DNA of 29,110 bases from Paulinella micropora (GCA_009731375.1 BJOX01000003.1:1981080-2010189), one strand, 5' to 3'. Numbered from the stretch's first letter, positions 1 through 26,642 are shown. Translations and numbers: made by a program. Notes: generated from the letters alone by a model not told the origin.

Positions 1-407
<407 letters not shown>

Positions 408-610
408 CGGGCGTGTAGGTGGCCAAACGAGAGCAAGCGTTGAACGATAACCAGTATATATATATATATGTATATATATATGAATATAAATATATATATA
501 CATATATATATATGTATATATAATATGTATATGCATATATCGGGCATGTAGGTGGCCAAACGAGAGCAGCAGCAAGTGTTGAACGATAACCAGAATATAT
601 GTATATATAG

Positions 611-648
<38 letters not shown>

Positions 649-696
649 GGCATGTAGGTGGCCAAACGAGAGCAGCAGCAAGCGTTGAACGATAAC

Positions 697-757
<61 letters not shown>

Positions 758-809
758 CGGGCATATAGGTGGCGAAACCAGAGCAGCAGCATGCGTTGAA
801 CGATAACCA

Positions 810-849
<40 letters not shown>

Positions 850-908
850 CTATATCGGGCGTGTAGGCGGCCAAACGAGAGCAGCAGCAAGCGTTGAACG
901 ATAGCTAG
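408..908 (+). repeat. Five duplicated acceptor-plus-exon fragments separated by (TA)n
   Basis: A ~50-bp unit beginning CGGGCATGTAGGTGGCCAAA and ending in GAACGATAACCAG occurs at about 408-454, 541-593, 647-697, 758-810 and 856-908. A sixth copy starts at 949 and is the real exon 953-1027. Each unit carries an AG acceptor and the first ~14 codons of that exon ([14 protein letters not shown]), then breaks off into a (TA)n tract. Copy 1 lacks two CAG-type codons and the others differ by point changes. No copy has a donor site where expected, so they are probably non-functional exon relics. Confidence 0.85.
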
Positions 909-952
909 TATATATATACATACATATATATATATATATGTATATATTGTAG

Positions 953-18453
<17,501 letters not shown>

Positions 18454-18469
18454 GTAAGCTGAAAACTTG

Positions 18470-18477
18470 AATTATTA

Positions 18478-18550
<73 letters not shown>
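18470..18550. repeat. (ATT)n microsatellite
   Basis: Intronic array directly upstream of a SINE copy. Confidence 0.9.
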
Positions 18551-18552
18551 GT

Positions 18553-18791
18553 GGCACCGCGATAGCCCAGTGGTTAAGGTCTACCATCTGGGACCTGTCG
18601 CCAGTTCGATTCCCGTCGGTGCCAGTATTTTCAAAGGATATTTTCTTTGAAAGTATTGGTCTGTCTGGAAGGCTTGGAGCTGCCTTGCGGGGGTGTCAGT
18701 AGAGCCTATCGTCAAATCTTCGTACTCCCCTCGCGGGTGAGACGATGGAGGCACATGTGCAGAAATGCATTCGCCATTGACTGAGAAGCAC

Positions 18792-18792
<1 letters not shown>
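18553..18792 (+). mobile_element. tRNA-derived SINE family S1 (copy 4)
   Basis: The head begins GGCACCGCGATAGCCCAGTG and ends CGGTGCC, so the acceptor-stem halves still pair (GGCACCG with CGGTGCC). The B-box AGTTCGATTCC is intact. The body ends GAGAAGCACT followed by (ATT)n. Slightly shorter than copies 2 and 3. Confidence 0.85.
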
Positions 18793-19624
<832 letters not shown>

Positions 19625-19634
19625 NNNNNNNNNN
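19625..19634. other. Scaffold gap at the host/viral boundary
   Basis: Ten Ns. To the left is an (AGT)n microsatellite. To the right is AT-rich, repeat-free, gene-dense DNA. The true junction is not in the sequence. Confidence 0.9.
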
Positions 19635-19662
19635 ATAAAAAAATAATATTAATAGTATATCA

Positions 19663-20130
19663 ATGACAGACCTAAGCACCAAGCAGGACTACTTGAATGA
19701 AATTGAAAAGTGGAATATTGACAGCGAAGTTAAGAAACCCACTATTAAATGGACTAAACCCGACATTGTTTCTTTCTATGAGCAATATAAACCAAGAGAC
19801 GATAATGTTAAAGTAGTTATTCCTTTAGAAAACGTGTTGGAGGAAGAAAGCACACCTTTTAAGGAGACTGACTTGAAAGAAACTGGTATCACCGAAATAA
19901 AGGCTAATGTAGATATCCCTATCTCCGACATGTCGGAGATTTACACGTTGGAGATTGGAGAGATAGCAAAGAAAGAAGAACAACAACACGAAGCAGACAT
20001 TTTTCTTCAATATGGTAAGTATAAAAAAATGAAAATTGAAGATGTCGCTAAGATTGATAAACCATACCTTGAATATTTAATTCAACAACCTTATTTTAAT
20101 AACAAAGATGCGGTAAAAAAATATTTATAA
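19663..20130 (+). CDS. 155-aa unknown protein with GKYK-type C-terminal motif
   Basis: The only convincing plus-strand gene of the viral block, tail to tail with the gene ending at 20163. The N-terminal ~85 residues are acidic/polar. Residues about 86-98 come from a 39-nt palindromic insert and read ISDMSEIYTLEIG. The C-terminal part, QYGKYKKMKIEDVAKIDKPY followed by LEYLIQQ, resembles the short module found at the C-terminus of some exonuclease-X-like and related proteins (GKYKGK, then D-x-x-Y-L-x-W-L). That resemblance is from memory and unproven. The ATG at 19663 has an AT-rich leader of only 28 bases after the gap. Confidence 0.7.
   Translation: MTDLSTKQDYLNEIEKWNIDSEVKKPTIKWTKPDIVSFYEQYKPRDDNVKVVIPLENVLEEESTPFKETDLKETGITEIKANVDIPISDMSEIYTLEIGEIAKKEEQQHEADIFLQYGKYKKMKIEDVAKIDKPYLEYLIQQPYFNNKDAVKKYL
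19917..19955 (+). repeat. 39-nt palindromic unit inside a gene (copy 1)
   Basis: CCCT, then the perfect palindrome ATCTCCGACATGTCGGAGAT (19921-19940), then TTAC and ACGTTGGAGAT. 13 codons long, so it keeps the frame. The same unit occurs at 24576 and, with changes, at 28537. Confidence 0.9.
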
Positions 20131-20162
20131 TATCCACATCGCTTTTCATTTTTTTTTTTGCT

Positions 20163-21395
20163 TCAATGGTCTTCAATAAAGTTAGCGATAACATTAATAT
20201 TGCTACCAGCACCTGCCGACACAGCCTTCTGTGTGAATGTCAAAACATCGTTCGGTGTTAATTGAATATCGTATGTTCTGAGATTAATCTGTTGAGTTGA
20301 GGCGGCATTTACATAAATCTTAAAAATTGTCGTTCCGTTGGCGATAGCGGTTGCTTTTGTGTCTGTATCTACGATTGAAGTTGTGGCATCAACATCAGCA
20401 AAACCAGCCCCTGTTAGTGTCCCATTCAATACCATTCTGACGACATTTGACTTAGTATCTTCATTTGTAATACTTACCAAGGAAGGAAAGACATTTGAAT
20501 AGTTGGTGAGGCTATTATTGAATAGTGCTTTATTCCTGATACTTAAAATGGGGCTTTCAGTGGTGCTCGTTTTTTCGTCTCCTTCCGCAGTATTTGTAAT
20601 ACTTGTATTAATAGTATTTGACCCCTCAATGAATAAACTAGCACTCGCCGTTTTAAGAATTTGTATTCCAGTCTTTGCATCATTTCTCATGACTGCCGTA
20701 AAAGGTAATGTTGTATTTCGCAGGCTTACACCAGTATTAGCATTCGCATACTCAATCATATGAACTAATTGAAATAATCCTGTTATGGGATTTTCAATAT
20801 AAAACTTAATAGCACCAAACCCAAGATACTGAAATTGAATTTGAAATACATTTCCTTTGCTCCAGTCTAAGTTCGGCATAGCAAAATTACCATCGCATGG
20901 GTCGTCCCAGTCTTCTTGGTCAATATAAACTGCAACACCTCCTTTAAGATGCGCGATATTCATTCCTGCTTGATTTTTGTAAAAATAAAATCCATCAACG
21001 AGATCATTTCCTATTCCAATAAATGAATAGTAATCTTTTGTATCATCCGTTGTCCATATAGCAGTAAAGCGGGCGAGGACACCCATTCCAGTTCTATATT
21101 TTATTCTCCTTTTACTTACTAATCCAGCATCTGCCGTAGCATTAGCAGTTGTTTTCAATTCAGCCATATTATTCAAAAATGACACAGACGATTTTGTTTC
21201 TGTTTTTGTCCATATCCTAGTATTAATGGTATATGGAAAGATTTCTTGTAATACTGGTGTTAATTGACCTACTACTGCTTCACCAAAAGCGGTTTTTGAA
21301 TTATTTGTTTCAATATTACCATCGTATCCAACACTGACATTTATAAATTCGCCGTCTGGATTTTGTGCGATTAAATTTCGCTGGTGAGTAGTCAT
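20163..21395 (-). CDS. Putative fibre / lectin-like virion protein (410 aa)
   Basis: ATG at 21395, 51 bases after the MCP stop in the same direction. The N-terminus (RNLIAQNPDGEFINVSVGYD) and the segment KRRIKYRTGMGVLARFTAIW, then GFYFYKNQAGMNIAHLKGG, resemble beta-sandwich receptor-binding or fibre proteins of algal and environmental viruses, as I remember that family. The C-terminal 150 residues are Asn/Thr-rich with repeated short strands, as in surface proteins. No transmembrane segment. Position next to the MCP supports a virion role. The exact function and any ligand are unknown. Confidence 0.65.
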   Translation of the reverse strand: MTTHQRNLIAQNPDGEFINVSVGYDGNIETNNSKTAFGEAVVGQLTPVLQEIFPYTINTRIWTKTETKSSVSFLNNMAELKTTANATADAGLVSKRRIKYRTGMGVLARFTAIWTTDDTKDYYSFIGIGNDLVDGFYFYKNQAGMNIAHLKGGVAVYIDQEDWDDPCDGNFAMPNLDWSKGNVFQIQFQYLGFGAIKFYIENPITGLFQLVHMIEYANANTGVSLRNTTLPFTAVMRNDAKTGIQILKTASASLFIEGSNTINTSITNTAEGDEKTSTTESPILSIRNKALFNNSLTNYSNVFPSLVSITNEDTKSNVVRMVLNGTLTGAGFADVDATTSIVDTDTKATAIANGTTIFKIYVNAASTQQINLRTYDIQLTPNDVLTFTQKAVSAGAGSNINVIANFIEDH

Positions 21396-21445
21396 CTCTT
21401 GTGTATATAAAACAAAAAAATATTTTTTATTTTTATTATTCTTTT

Positions 21446-22927
21446 TTAACTCATTAGAATTTCAACTCCTTTAACAAGCACACTACGTTGAAGAATGGCG
21501 AATGTGTAATGGTTGAGATTAGTTATGCCATTACCGCTTGCATTAGCACTCGTATTTGAAACAAATTCATATCGTCGTTCAGTGTCAAGGCTCAAACCGC
21601 TCACCTCATAGCCGTCGGTGTCCTTATCGCACAGCGGGCGGTTATTGTCCCAAGTATCTACATGGAACCAGTTGTAATGATAGACATCACTGTTTAGGAT
21701 AGCACTCCCCTTCAACTTATCCTTCAAAATCATATAGTCTTCATTCTCAGAAGTGTCAATGTCAAATTGTTGAAGACGAGAGCCGTCAAGGGTCGTATAA
21801 TAAGAAATAATTTTAGCATCCGCCCTGTTGTCATTATCAAAAGAAGTATTAGCACTCTCAGTGAAATGAAAGGCTGAAGTATAAATACGACGAATTCTTT
21901 CACCCTGCGAGCGATTCATCTTAATAACATAATTTTGACTTTGTGTTGAGAGGCTCTGCTTCCAAGCGATAGGATACTCAATCTTAAATGGAAAGCCTTC
22001 ACCCGCAATCTTTTGCTGGACACCGAGGATAACATTCGGGTCAGTCTCAACAGCAAGGAATAGATTTAGGTTAGAGACGATAGCACCAGAGGTCGTAGCG
22101 GCAGCACCAGTTGAAATAGAACTTACATTAGTGCCATAGAATGAAGAGCGGTTGGTTTCAGCCCACACAATCCGCAAATCCAAAATTTCATTAAATCCAA
22201 TAGTCTTATCCAGTTCAAAAATAGTGCCAAACAACATACCCAAAGGAAACTTAACATTAATAACAGGGGTAGCAGTATTATCACCACCGCCTTCAAAATA
22301 CTTAGCCTCCTCAAAAGGAACATTTACCAAACTATAATTTCCAGCAGTGCTATCTGCGAGAGCGGTATCATCGTGGCGACGGGCATTAACAAGAGGCACT
22401 TTGTAGTATGTTTGAATAGCATCCCTAACAGCATCATAAGTCCCACCAGTAGTAATCGCCCGCCTTTCCGCTACACTTCCAATTTCAACTTTTCCTGCAT
22501 TACACTTTTGAAGCATAGCACCGCTAGCCACACCAGCACCATGATTTTCAAGTGCCATAAATTTTTCATACTTCATTTCTGGTTTCCATATCACCTTAGT
22601 GTAGTTCCCCACATGTTGAAGATTACACAGATACTGCCCGCTTCGGCTTCGCAATTCAATAGTTTTAATCATAGACAGACAATCCATATAGATACGATTG
22701 TAGCGACCCGCACCACCCGCACCAGACGGAGTGTAAGTAAATCGCAACACACTCCTCGCAAGGTTCAAAGGACGAGTAGGAATTTCAAATGTGTTTTCCA
22801 TACCACCAGCAGTAGTAAGCGCGACAGGTTGCGAGCCTTCACGGGTGGTAAGTTTGCTTAATTCATACTTACCAGTGAGTAGTTCCTTAGTCTGATGGAC
22901 TAATTCTCCTCCGTATTGGACAGGCAT
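21446..22927 (-). CDS. MCP: Putative double-jelly-roll major capsid protein
   Basis: 493 aa, starting MPVQYGGELVHQTKELLTGK, the longest single-domain-like protein of the block. Length, beta-rich composition, and segments ENTFEIPTRPLNLARSVLRF and FPLGMLFGTIFELDKTIGF fit the double-jelly-roll capsid proteins of polinton-like viruses and virophages. It would form the pseudohexameric capsomers of an icosahedral shell. Neighbours (penton candidate upstream, protease and ATPase further up) are the expected morphogenesis set. No frameshift or stop is seen, so the gene looks intact. The assignment rests on recalled family features plus context, not on a search. Confidence 0.75.
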   Translation of the reverse strand: MPVQYGGELVHQTKELLTGKYELSKLTTREGSQPVALTTAGGMENTFEIPTRPLNLARSVLRFTYTPSGAGGAGRYNRIYMDCLSMIKTIELRSRSGQYLCNLQHVGNYTKVIWKPEMKYEKFMALENHGAGVASGAMLQKCNAGKVEIGSVAERRAITTGGTYDAVRDAIQTYYKVPLVNARRHDDTALADSTAGNYSLVNVPFEEAKYFEGGGDNTATPVINVKFPLGMLFGTIFELDKTIGFNEILDLRIVWAETNRSSFYGTNVSSISTGAAATTSGAIVSNLNLFLAVETDPNVILGVQQKIAGEGFPFKIEYPIAWKQSLSTQSQNYVIKMNRSQGERIRRIYTSAFHFTESANTSFDNDNRADAKIISYYTTLDGSRLQQFDIDTSENEDYMILKDKLKGSAILNSDVYHYNWFHVDTWDNNRPLCDKDTDGYEVSGLSLDTERRYEFVSNTSANASGNGITNLNHYTFAILQRSVLVKGVEILMS

Positions 22928-22969
22928 TTTTCTTTTTTTGACGTAGCGTAAATAAACTAATTCACGAGA

Positions 22970-22996
22970 ATATATTTATAGAAAAAAATAATTAAA
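22970..22996 (-). promoter_or_regulatory. A/T-rich promoter candidate of the MCP gene
   Basis: The minus strand reads ATTATTTTTTTCTATAAATA. A similar T7 tract followed by TATA precedes the 410-aa gene (TTTTTTTGTTTTATATA, about 21402-21418) and the 107-aa gene (TTATTTTTTTATATAG, about 26529-26544). The distance to the ATG varies (5 to about 45 bases). Confidence 0.35.
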
Positions 22997-23013
22997 TCAA
23001 AATTAAAATATCT

Positions 23014-23826
23014 TTACCTCGCTTTCAACAAATTGAAAAATGAATTAAATAAACTAAAATAATTAGTTTCACGATAAACCAATAAAGTCATAACGATGCC
23101 TAAACCATTAAGATTAATGGCTTGGTCGTTTTCGTCCGTCAAGTAAAATCTAAATACATTGTTTGAATTAGCGGATAATGTTTTCCCGTATTCGCTTCCA
23201 GAGCCGTCATAAATGACAGAACCAAAAGGAATTTCGTTGGCTGTGTATATTTCTTGAAGCACATGATTATCACCTTCATTCACCAAATCCGATTGAAGAT
23301 ACAGAGTTTTTTCACCAGTTAGAATAATTACATTTGGCGATTTAATAAAATCATTAGCAAAGAAATATGTTGAATTTCTATCAAAACCCATAACCTCATG
23401 AATACGTGTATCACCATCAAATATAAACCGCGGTTGAATACCTCCGTTATTTGAAACACTGAATGTTAATTTACCATCCTCCGCTTCTGTGTTTGTATTG
23501 TTGCTTGAGACAACATAAGTATAGTCATTCGGACTTTCTGCCGTCAGTATCTCAGATAGTTTATTTTTTAAGTTGTTCATTGTGTAGTTTCCTTCAGGTA
23601 TCGTAATTAAAGCCTCATACCCGTCTTCGGATAATGTAAAAGTATTATATGGTGAAGCCACAGAGTAATACGATTTCGGCACATAAATATGAAGAATTTT
23701 ACAATGTGTGGGATTGTCTAGTCCCTTCATATTGACTTCGTGTGTAAAGTCGCTGTCTGTTCCCGTTATTCTATTTTTACTATTTATGTAATAGATACCC
23801 GAACTTCTTCCTCCCTTGTACTCCAT
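23014..23826 (-). CDS. Putative minor capsid (penton-like) protein
   Basis: I start at the ATG at 23826 (MEYKGGRSSGIYYINSKNRI). The frame is open 11 codons further to a GTG at 23859, but that stretch is a structured repeat shared with the protease gene. The opening YINSKNRITGTDSDFTHEVN and the closing FRFYLTDENDQAINLNGLGI followed by VMTLLVYR are the pattern I associate with penton/minor capsid proteins of polinton-like viruses. A single jelly roll at the five-fold vertices is the expected role. 270 aa, no membrane segment. It sits between the protease and MCP genes, all on the same strand. Confidence 0.6.
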   Translation of the reverse strand: MEYKGGRSSGIYYINSKNRITGTDSDFTHEVNMKGLDNPTHCKILHIYVPKSYYSVASPYNTFTLSEDGYEALITIPEGNYTMNNLKNKLSEILTAESPNDYTYVVSSNNTNTEAEDGKLTFSVSNNGGIQPRFIFDGDTRIHEVMGFDRNSTYFFANDFIKSPNVIILTGEKTLYLQSDLVNEGDNHVLQEIYTANEIPFGSVIYDGSGSEYGKTLSANSNNVFRFYLTDENDQAINLNGLGIVMTLLVYRETNYFSLFNSFFNLLKAR

Positions 23827-23831
23827 TGATA

Positions 23832-23876
23832 TTTTAGAATCGCGCTTCGTGCTCCGCACTCTCGCTTATTCTAAAA
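23832..23876 (-). promoter_or_regulatory. 45-nt leader hairpin (copy 2)
   Basis: Arms TTTTAGAAT and ATTCTAAAA with an inner GTGC/GCAC stem and three-base loop. 40 of 45 positions match the copy at 26034-26078. The base pair that is A-T there is G-C here, which keeps the stem but turns ATG into GTG. Confidence 0.7.
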
Positions 23877-23942
23877 CATCGTTTTTTCTTTTTAAAAAAA
23901 ATTAATGCTTATTGTAATCCTTAAAAGTGCGTAGCCCCCGAT

Positions 23943-23970
23943 GTTTGTTGAAGACGTAGTCTGAAACAAA
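23943..23970 (-). terminator. 3' hairpin of the protease gene
   Basis: TTTGTT/AACAAA arms with an inner AGAC/GTCT stem and GTA loop, just downstream of the stop codon of the gene at 23977. It could mark the transcript end. Weak by itself, but the neighbouring genes also have post-stop hairpins. Confidence 0.45.
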
Positions 23971-23976
23971 TATCAT

Positions 23977-26061
23977 TTACAAAAAGGTGTCAAATCCATA
24001 ACCATTCTGTGCTTTTAATTTTTCCGCTTCGTCTTCTTTTAAGTCTGTATAGCCACTAGCAAATTTAAATCGCACTCCTTTTGCTCGCTCTAAAAGAAAC
24101 CGCATTGAGTGCCATCCACATGTGTCGCTCGTATCAGATTGTTGTTTTACTTGATTGACCTTCATCAATAAATAACTATCTGGGTGGCTTTTATCTATTA
24201 GTTGTTTCATTTGTTGTTGAAAGTCTTCAGTCGGTTGATATTCAGCCAAAGGGTCATACACTTCAACACTCCTGTCTTTATCCAGACTTACCCATATAGC
24301 AATCCAATGAGACCCCGCTTGTTTGTGATTATCCAAATTCATAATAAATCCGTATCGCTTTCTGCTTGCGGGCTTCAACTTGTAGATTTCATCACTGGCT
24401 ATTGCTCCGAGATACCATCCATATTTTTTCATTATGTCGTCTATTTCATAAGTCATTAGTCCCCGCCCCTCACCCTCTTGCTGTGGCTGTGGCTCTGACT
24501 CTGGTTGCTGTGGCTCCTCTGGTGGTGTTCGGTCTGGCGGTGTAGTCGTATCCGCTGCTGGCTCTGGTGGAATATCCCTATCTCCGACATGTCGGAGATT
24601 TACACGTTGGAGATATGGGGGTAGCGGTTGGGGCATCCCTTCATCAACATTTAAATCCGCTGAAACTTGTTTATCTACATTTGGGTCTATTGTCATTTTG
24701 TTAGTTAGAGTATTTACAAAATCATGTTTGTTCATTGTGTGTTTCCAATCTTTGCGGGCTAAGTATTTTTTTATTTTCGCTATTGAAAATACCTTATCAA
24801 TTAATTCATTTAATGTCTTCGCTCCACTACCTTTTTGTTCAGTAATACCCATATACTCTTCATATCTAGCATAATCCGCCACTTTTCTTTTTACGTTTTT
24901 CACCTCACTTCCAACATCAATATTAAACCTTTTAATCATGTTAATAATCCACTTTGAAGTGTCTTTGTAATTTAATTTGTTATGACCATCATTATCTAGT
25001 CTCTTTTTTAAAGCCTGTGCTAACTCTTTTATGGTAATGGTTGGGTGATAAGTTTTTGAAAATCCAGAGATTAAAAATTGATTAATTTGTAAATTTTCAA
25101 GATGCTTACCCTTTTCTTCCGCTTTCTTTTTTTCCTTTTCAAGTTTTTCTTTATATTCTTCTGCTAACTTTTTCTGTTCTTCTAAAGATGTCGCTGTGGC
25201 TATAGCCATCTGAATATCTTGACTGGCTTTTTGTAAGTCTTTGAGACTCATCTTTTTAATGAATTTATCTGTATATCCTGCTAATTTCAGTGTTTCAATA
25301 TCTTTCTGCTTTTGCTTTTTTTCTTCCTCATATTGCTCTTTTGTTTTCAATGGTGCTTCATCTCCTAAATCAGGTAAGGCTGGTGCTTGTGGAATATCTC
25401 CAACACGTTGGAGATATGGTGCTTGTGGTTGTCCCTGTTGTGGTGGGGCTTGTGGTTGTCCCTGTTGTTGTGGCATGATATATTGATACTGCTGTGGCGG
25501 TGGCATAATAGCCAATCTTTGGTTCCTTTGCTGTTCGTATTGTAAATCCTCTATGAGTTTTTGCTCCCTTCTTAGTTCTCTGTCTTTTTGTTCTTGTCGT
25601 TCCTTGATATCGGATAGTTCATTGCGGTGTATCCTTGCTAACTCATCCTGCCTTTCCTTAGCATCGGCTATGTCTTTTCTTTCTTGCCTCTTCTTTTCTT
25701 CTTCAGCATCCGCCTGTGCTTTTTTCTCTTTTTGGTCTATCTCATCAATCTTTTCGTATTTCTCCTTTCTGAGTTTGTCTAAGTGGTCATTAATGGCAGT
25801 TCTAGTATTTTGCTCAATCTCCGACAAACTCTGGACTTTCCTTAAGTCTTCCTTCTTTGTCTTCATTCTCTTAGTTGTCCTCGGTCTGCTTAAGTATTTC
25901 ATAAAAAGTTTAACGATTTGAAGTGTGCTCATATCATTTGTTTTCTTGCCAAAATTAAGATAATATTTTTTACCCTTCTGGATAATATACGGCTTCCCGC
26001 TTTTGTTTCTATAAACCCGCGGGGGTCTTACCTTTTTAGAATTGCGCTTCATGCTTCGCAT
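23977..26061 (-). CDS. Coiled-coil protein with C-terminal adenain/Ulp1-like cysteine protease (694 aa)
   Basis: Residues about 1-55 are basic with a KSGKPYIIQKGKKYYL segment. About 65-185 and 235-325 are Lys/Glu/Gln-rich coiled coil, separated by a Pro/Gln linker. About 490-545 is a second Pro-rich linker and about 560-694 is the protease. Catalytic candidates are His585 (GSHWIAIWV), Asp603 (VYDP), Gln641 and Cys648 (DTCGWHSM). The Gln-to-Cys spacing of 7 is as in adenain-type proteases. In polinton-like viruses this enzyme matures capsid or core proteins. Viral maturation proteases are usually ~200 aa, so the 550-residue extension is unusual and may be a fused scaffold or core protein. Two palindromic units lie in the linkers (residues about 216-222 and 483-496). 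The start codon lies inside a hairpin shared with the next gene. Confidence 0.85.
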   Translation of the reverse strand: MRSMKRNSKKVRPPRVYRNKSGKPYIIQKGKKYYLNFGKKTNDMSTLQIVKLFMKYLSRPRTTKRMKTKKEDLRKVQSLSEIEQNTRTAINDHLDKLRKEKYEKIDEIDQKEKKAQADAEEEKKRQERKDIADAKERQDELARIHRNELSDIKERQEQKDRELRREQKLIEDLQYEQQRNQRLAIMPPPQQYQYIMPQQQGQPQAPPQQGQPQAPYLQRVGDIPQAPALPDLGDEAPLKTKEQYEEEKKQKQKDIETLKLAGYTDKFIKKMSLKDLQKASQDIQMAIATATSLEEQKKLAEEYKEKLEKEKKKAEEKGKHLENLQINQFLISGFSKTYHPTITIKELAQALKKRLDNDGHNKLNYKDTSKWIINMIKRFNIDVGSEVKNVKRKVADYARYEEYMGITEQKGSGAKTLNELIDKVFSIAKIKKYLARKDWKHTMNKHDFVNTLTNKMTIDPNVDKQVSADLNVDEGMPQPLPPYLQRVNLRHVGDRDIPPEPAADTTTPPDRTPPEEPQQPESEPQPQQEGEGRGLMTYEIDDIMKKYGWYLGAIASDEIYKLKPASRKRYGFIMNLDNHKQAGSHWIAIWVSLDKDRSVEVYDPLAEYQPTEDFQQQMKQLIDKSHPDSYLLMKVNQVKQQSDTSDTCGWHSMRFLLERAKGVRFKFASGYTDLKEDEAEKLKAQNGYGFDTFL
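24576..24614 (-). repeat. 39-nt palindromic unit inside the protease gene (copy 2)
   Basis: Identical to copy 1 at 19917 and flanked by AATAT and ATGG, as is the short unit at 25396. In the gene's frame it reads LQRVNLRHVGDRD, in the Pro-rich linker before the protease domain. It is on the opposite strand relative to its gene compared with copy 1. Confidence 0.9.
25394..25417 (-). repeat. 24-nt palindromic unit inside the protease gene (copy 3, short form)
   Basis: ATCTCCAACACGTTGGAGAT within ATAT/ATAT flanks. It encodes YLQRVGDI between Gln/Pro-rich stretches. It looks like the long unit without its central 26 bases. Confidence 0.85.
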
Positions 26062-26078
26062 TATCGCTTATTCTAAAA
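26034..26078 (-). promoter_or_regulatory. 45-nt leader hairpin overlapping the protease start (copy 1)
   Basis: Arms TTTTAGAAT (26034-26042) and ATTCTAAAA (26070-26078) with the inner stem ATGC/GCAT. The initiator ATG (26059-26061) lies in that inner stem. Upstream is the shared box GATGTTTTAG, preceded by AATAAAG. A hairpin over the start could control translation or simply reflect an inserted palindrome. Confidence 0.65.
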
Positions 26079-26116
26079 CATCTATTTTTCTTTATTGAAA
26101 AAATAAATCTGTTTTC

Positions 26117-26198
26117 GATGGTTATCAATATCTCAAACAAGTTTGAGATTACGGGAAATCTTGCGATTAGCAAGATAGGAGTGAAGTTGATAACTATC
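26117..26198 (-). terminator. Nested stem-loop after the 107-aa gene (copy A)
   Basis: Outer arms GATGGTTATCAA (26117-26128) and TTGATAACTATC (26187-26198) pair with one mismatch. They enclose a 34-nt core (26151-26184) with the inner hairpin ATCTTGC-GATTA-GCAAGAT. The core is identical at 26691-26724 but the arms there are unrelated. It begins three bases after the stop codon. In minus orientation it is followed by GATTTATTTTTTCAATAAAG. A palindrome of the dispersed family (26130-26149) sits in the 3' half. Confidence 0.7.
26130..26149. repeat. Intergenic member of the 20-nt palindrome family
   Basis: ATCTCAAACAAGTTTGAGAT has the same ATCTC...AC..GT...GAGAT layout as the in-gene copies with two altered pairs on each side. 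It is the only copy outside a reading frame. Confidence 0.6.
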
Positions 26199-26200
26199 TT

Positions 26201-26524
26201 TCAAAACTTTAAGGCACCACGTCCGCTCTGCCTACCATATCCAAGTTTCGCGGCGGTAGAGCCTATACGAGACGCATATGGAACCCCGACATCACCAAGG
26301 GCATTCGCAGTCTTTGAAATAATCTTGTTATCACGAAGAAATTTATTCACTGCCATTGCCGTTTTCCCAACCTTTGCCCAGTTAATTTTTCCGCCAGCCT
26401 GCCCCTTGCCTCCTTGCTTCTTCTTGCGACCAGACTTCTTTTTACCTCCAGCCATTGTGCTTGAGTTAATAGTTCGTTTGCCGATTGTTGGAATGACTTC
26501 AACACGAGTTGTTTTTACTACCAT
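26201..26524 (-). CDS. Small basic Gly-rich protein (107 aa), core/condensing-like
   Basis: ATG at 26524. Residues 24-48 are MAGGKKKSGRKKKQGGKGQA followed by GGKIN, strongly basic. The remainder (KVGKTAMAVNKFLRDNKIIS, then VPYASRIGSTAAKLGYGRQS and GRGALKF) is amphipathic and Ala/Gly-rich. Small basic proteins of this kind, compared with adenoviral core or minor proteins, are common beside the protease in polinton-like viruses. A role in packaging or as a protease substrate is inference. M24 is an alternative start. An A/T-rich TATA-like stretch lies 5-20 bases upstream of the ATG at 26524. Confidence 0.75.
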   Translation of the reverse strand: MVVKTTRVEVIPTIGKRTINSSTMAGGKKKSGRKKKQGGKGQAGGKINWAKVGKTAMAVNKFLRDNKIISKTANALGDVGVPYASRIGSTAAKLGYGRQSGRGALKF

Positions 26525-26558
26525 ATACTATATAAAAAAATAATTAATTCTAAGATAT

Positions 26559-26642
26559 TTAAAAATCCACACTCTCATCCAATGTTGAATTTTTCATTTT
26601 AAAATTCAACATATCACTCATTTTCGCGTGTTTTTTAAACAT
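26559..26642 (-). CDS. Possible 27-aa microprotein
   Basis: The minus strand reads MFKKHAKMSDMLNFKMKNST and then LDESVDF, stop TAA. The first ATG lies in the box GATGTTT that also precedes the protease and minor capsid genes, at nearly the same distance from an AATAAAG motif. Met8 (ATG at 26621) is an alternative start, aligned with the protease ATG. A 12-bp stem (26582-26612) lies within the frame. It fills an otherwise unexplained 215-base intergenic space. The short length makes this uncertain. Confidence 0.35.
   Translation of the reverse strand: MFKKHAKMSDMLNFKMKNSTLDESVDF
26582..26612. repeat. Perfect 12-bp hairpin
   Basis: ATGTTGAATTTT and AAAATTCAACAT with a 7-base loop. It could be a transcript-end hairpin or part of the microprotein frame. 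Confidence 0.6.

Noticed and set aside
22600-22625. Another palindromic unit in the MCP gene (encoding NLQHVGNY)
   Set aside because: Only part of the sequence matches (about 14 of 20 bases), the palindrome is not kept, and the peptide may simply belong to the capsid protein. A degenerate old copy cannot be excluded.
20503-25921. Plus-strand frames within the minus-strand viral genes (for example 22373-22861 and 25553-25921)
   Set aside because: They are antisense shadows with Ser/Phe/Cys-rich composition typical of reversed Lys/Glu/Ala-rich or beta-rich coding sequence.
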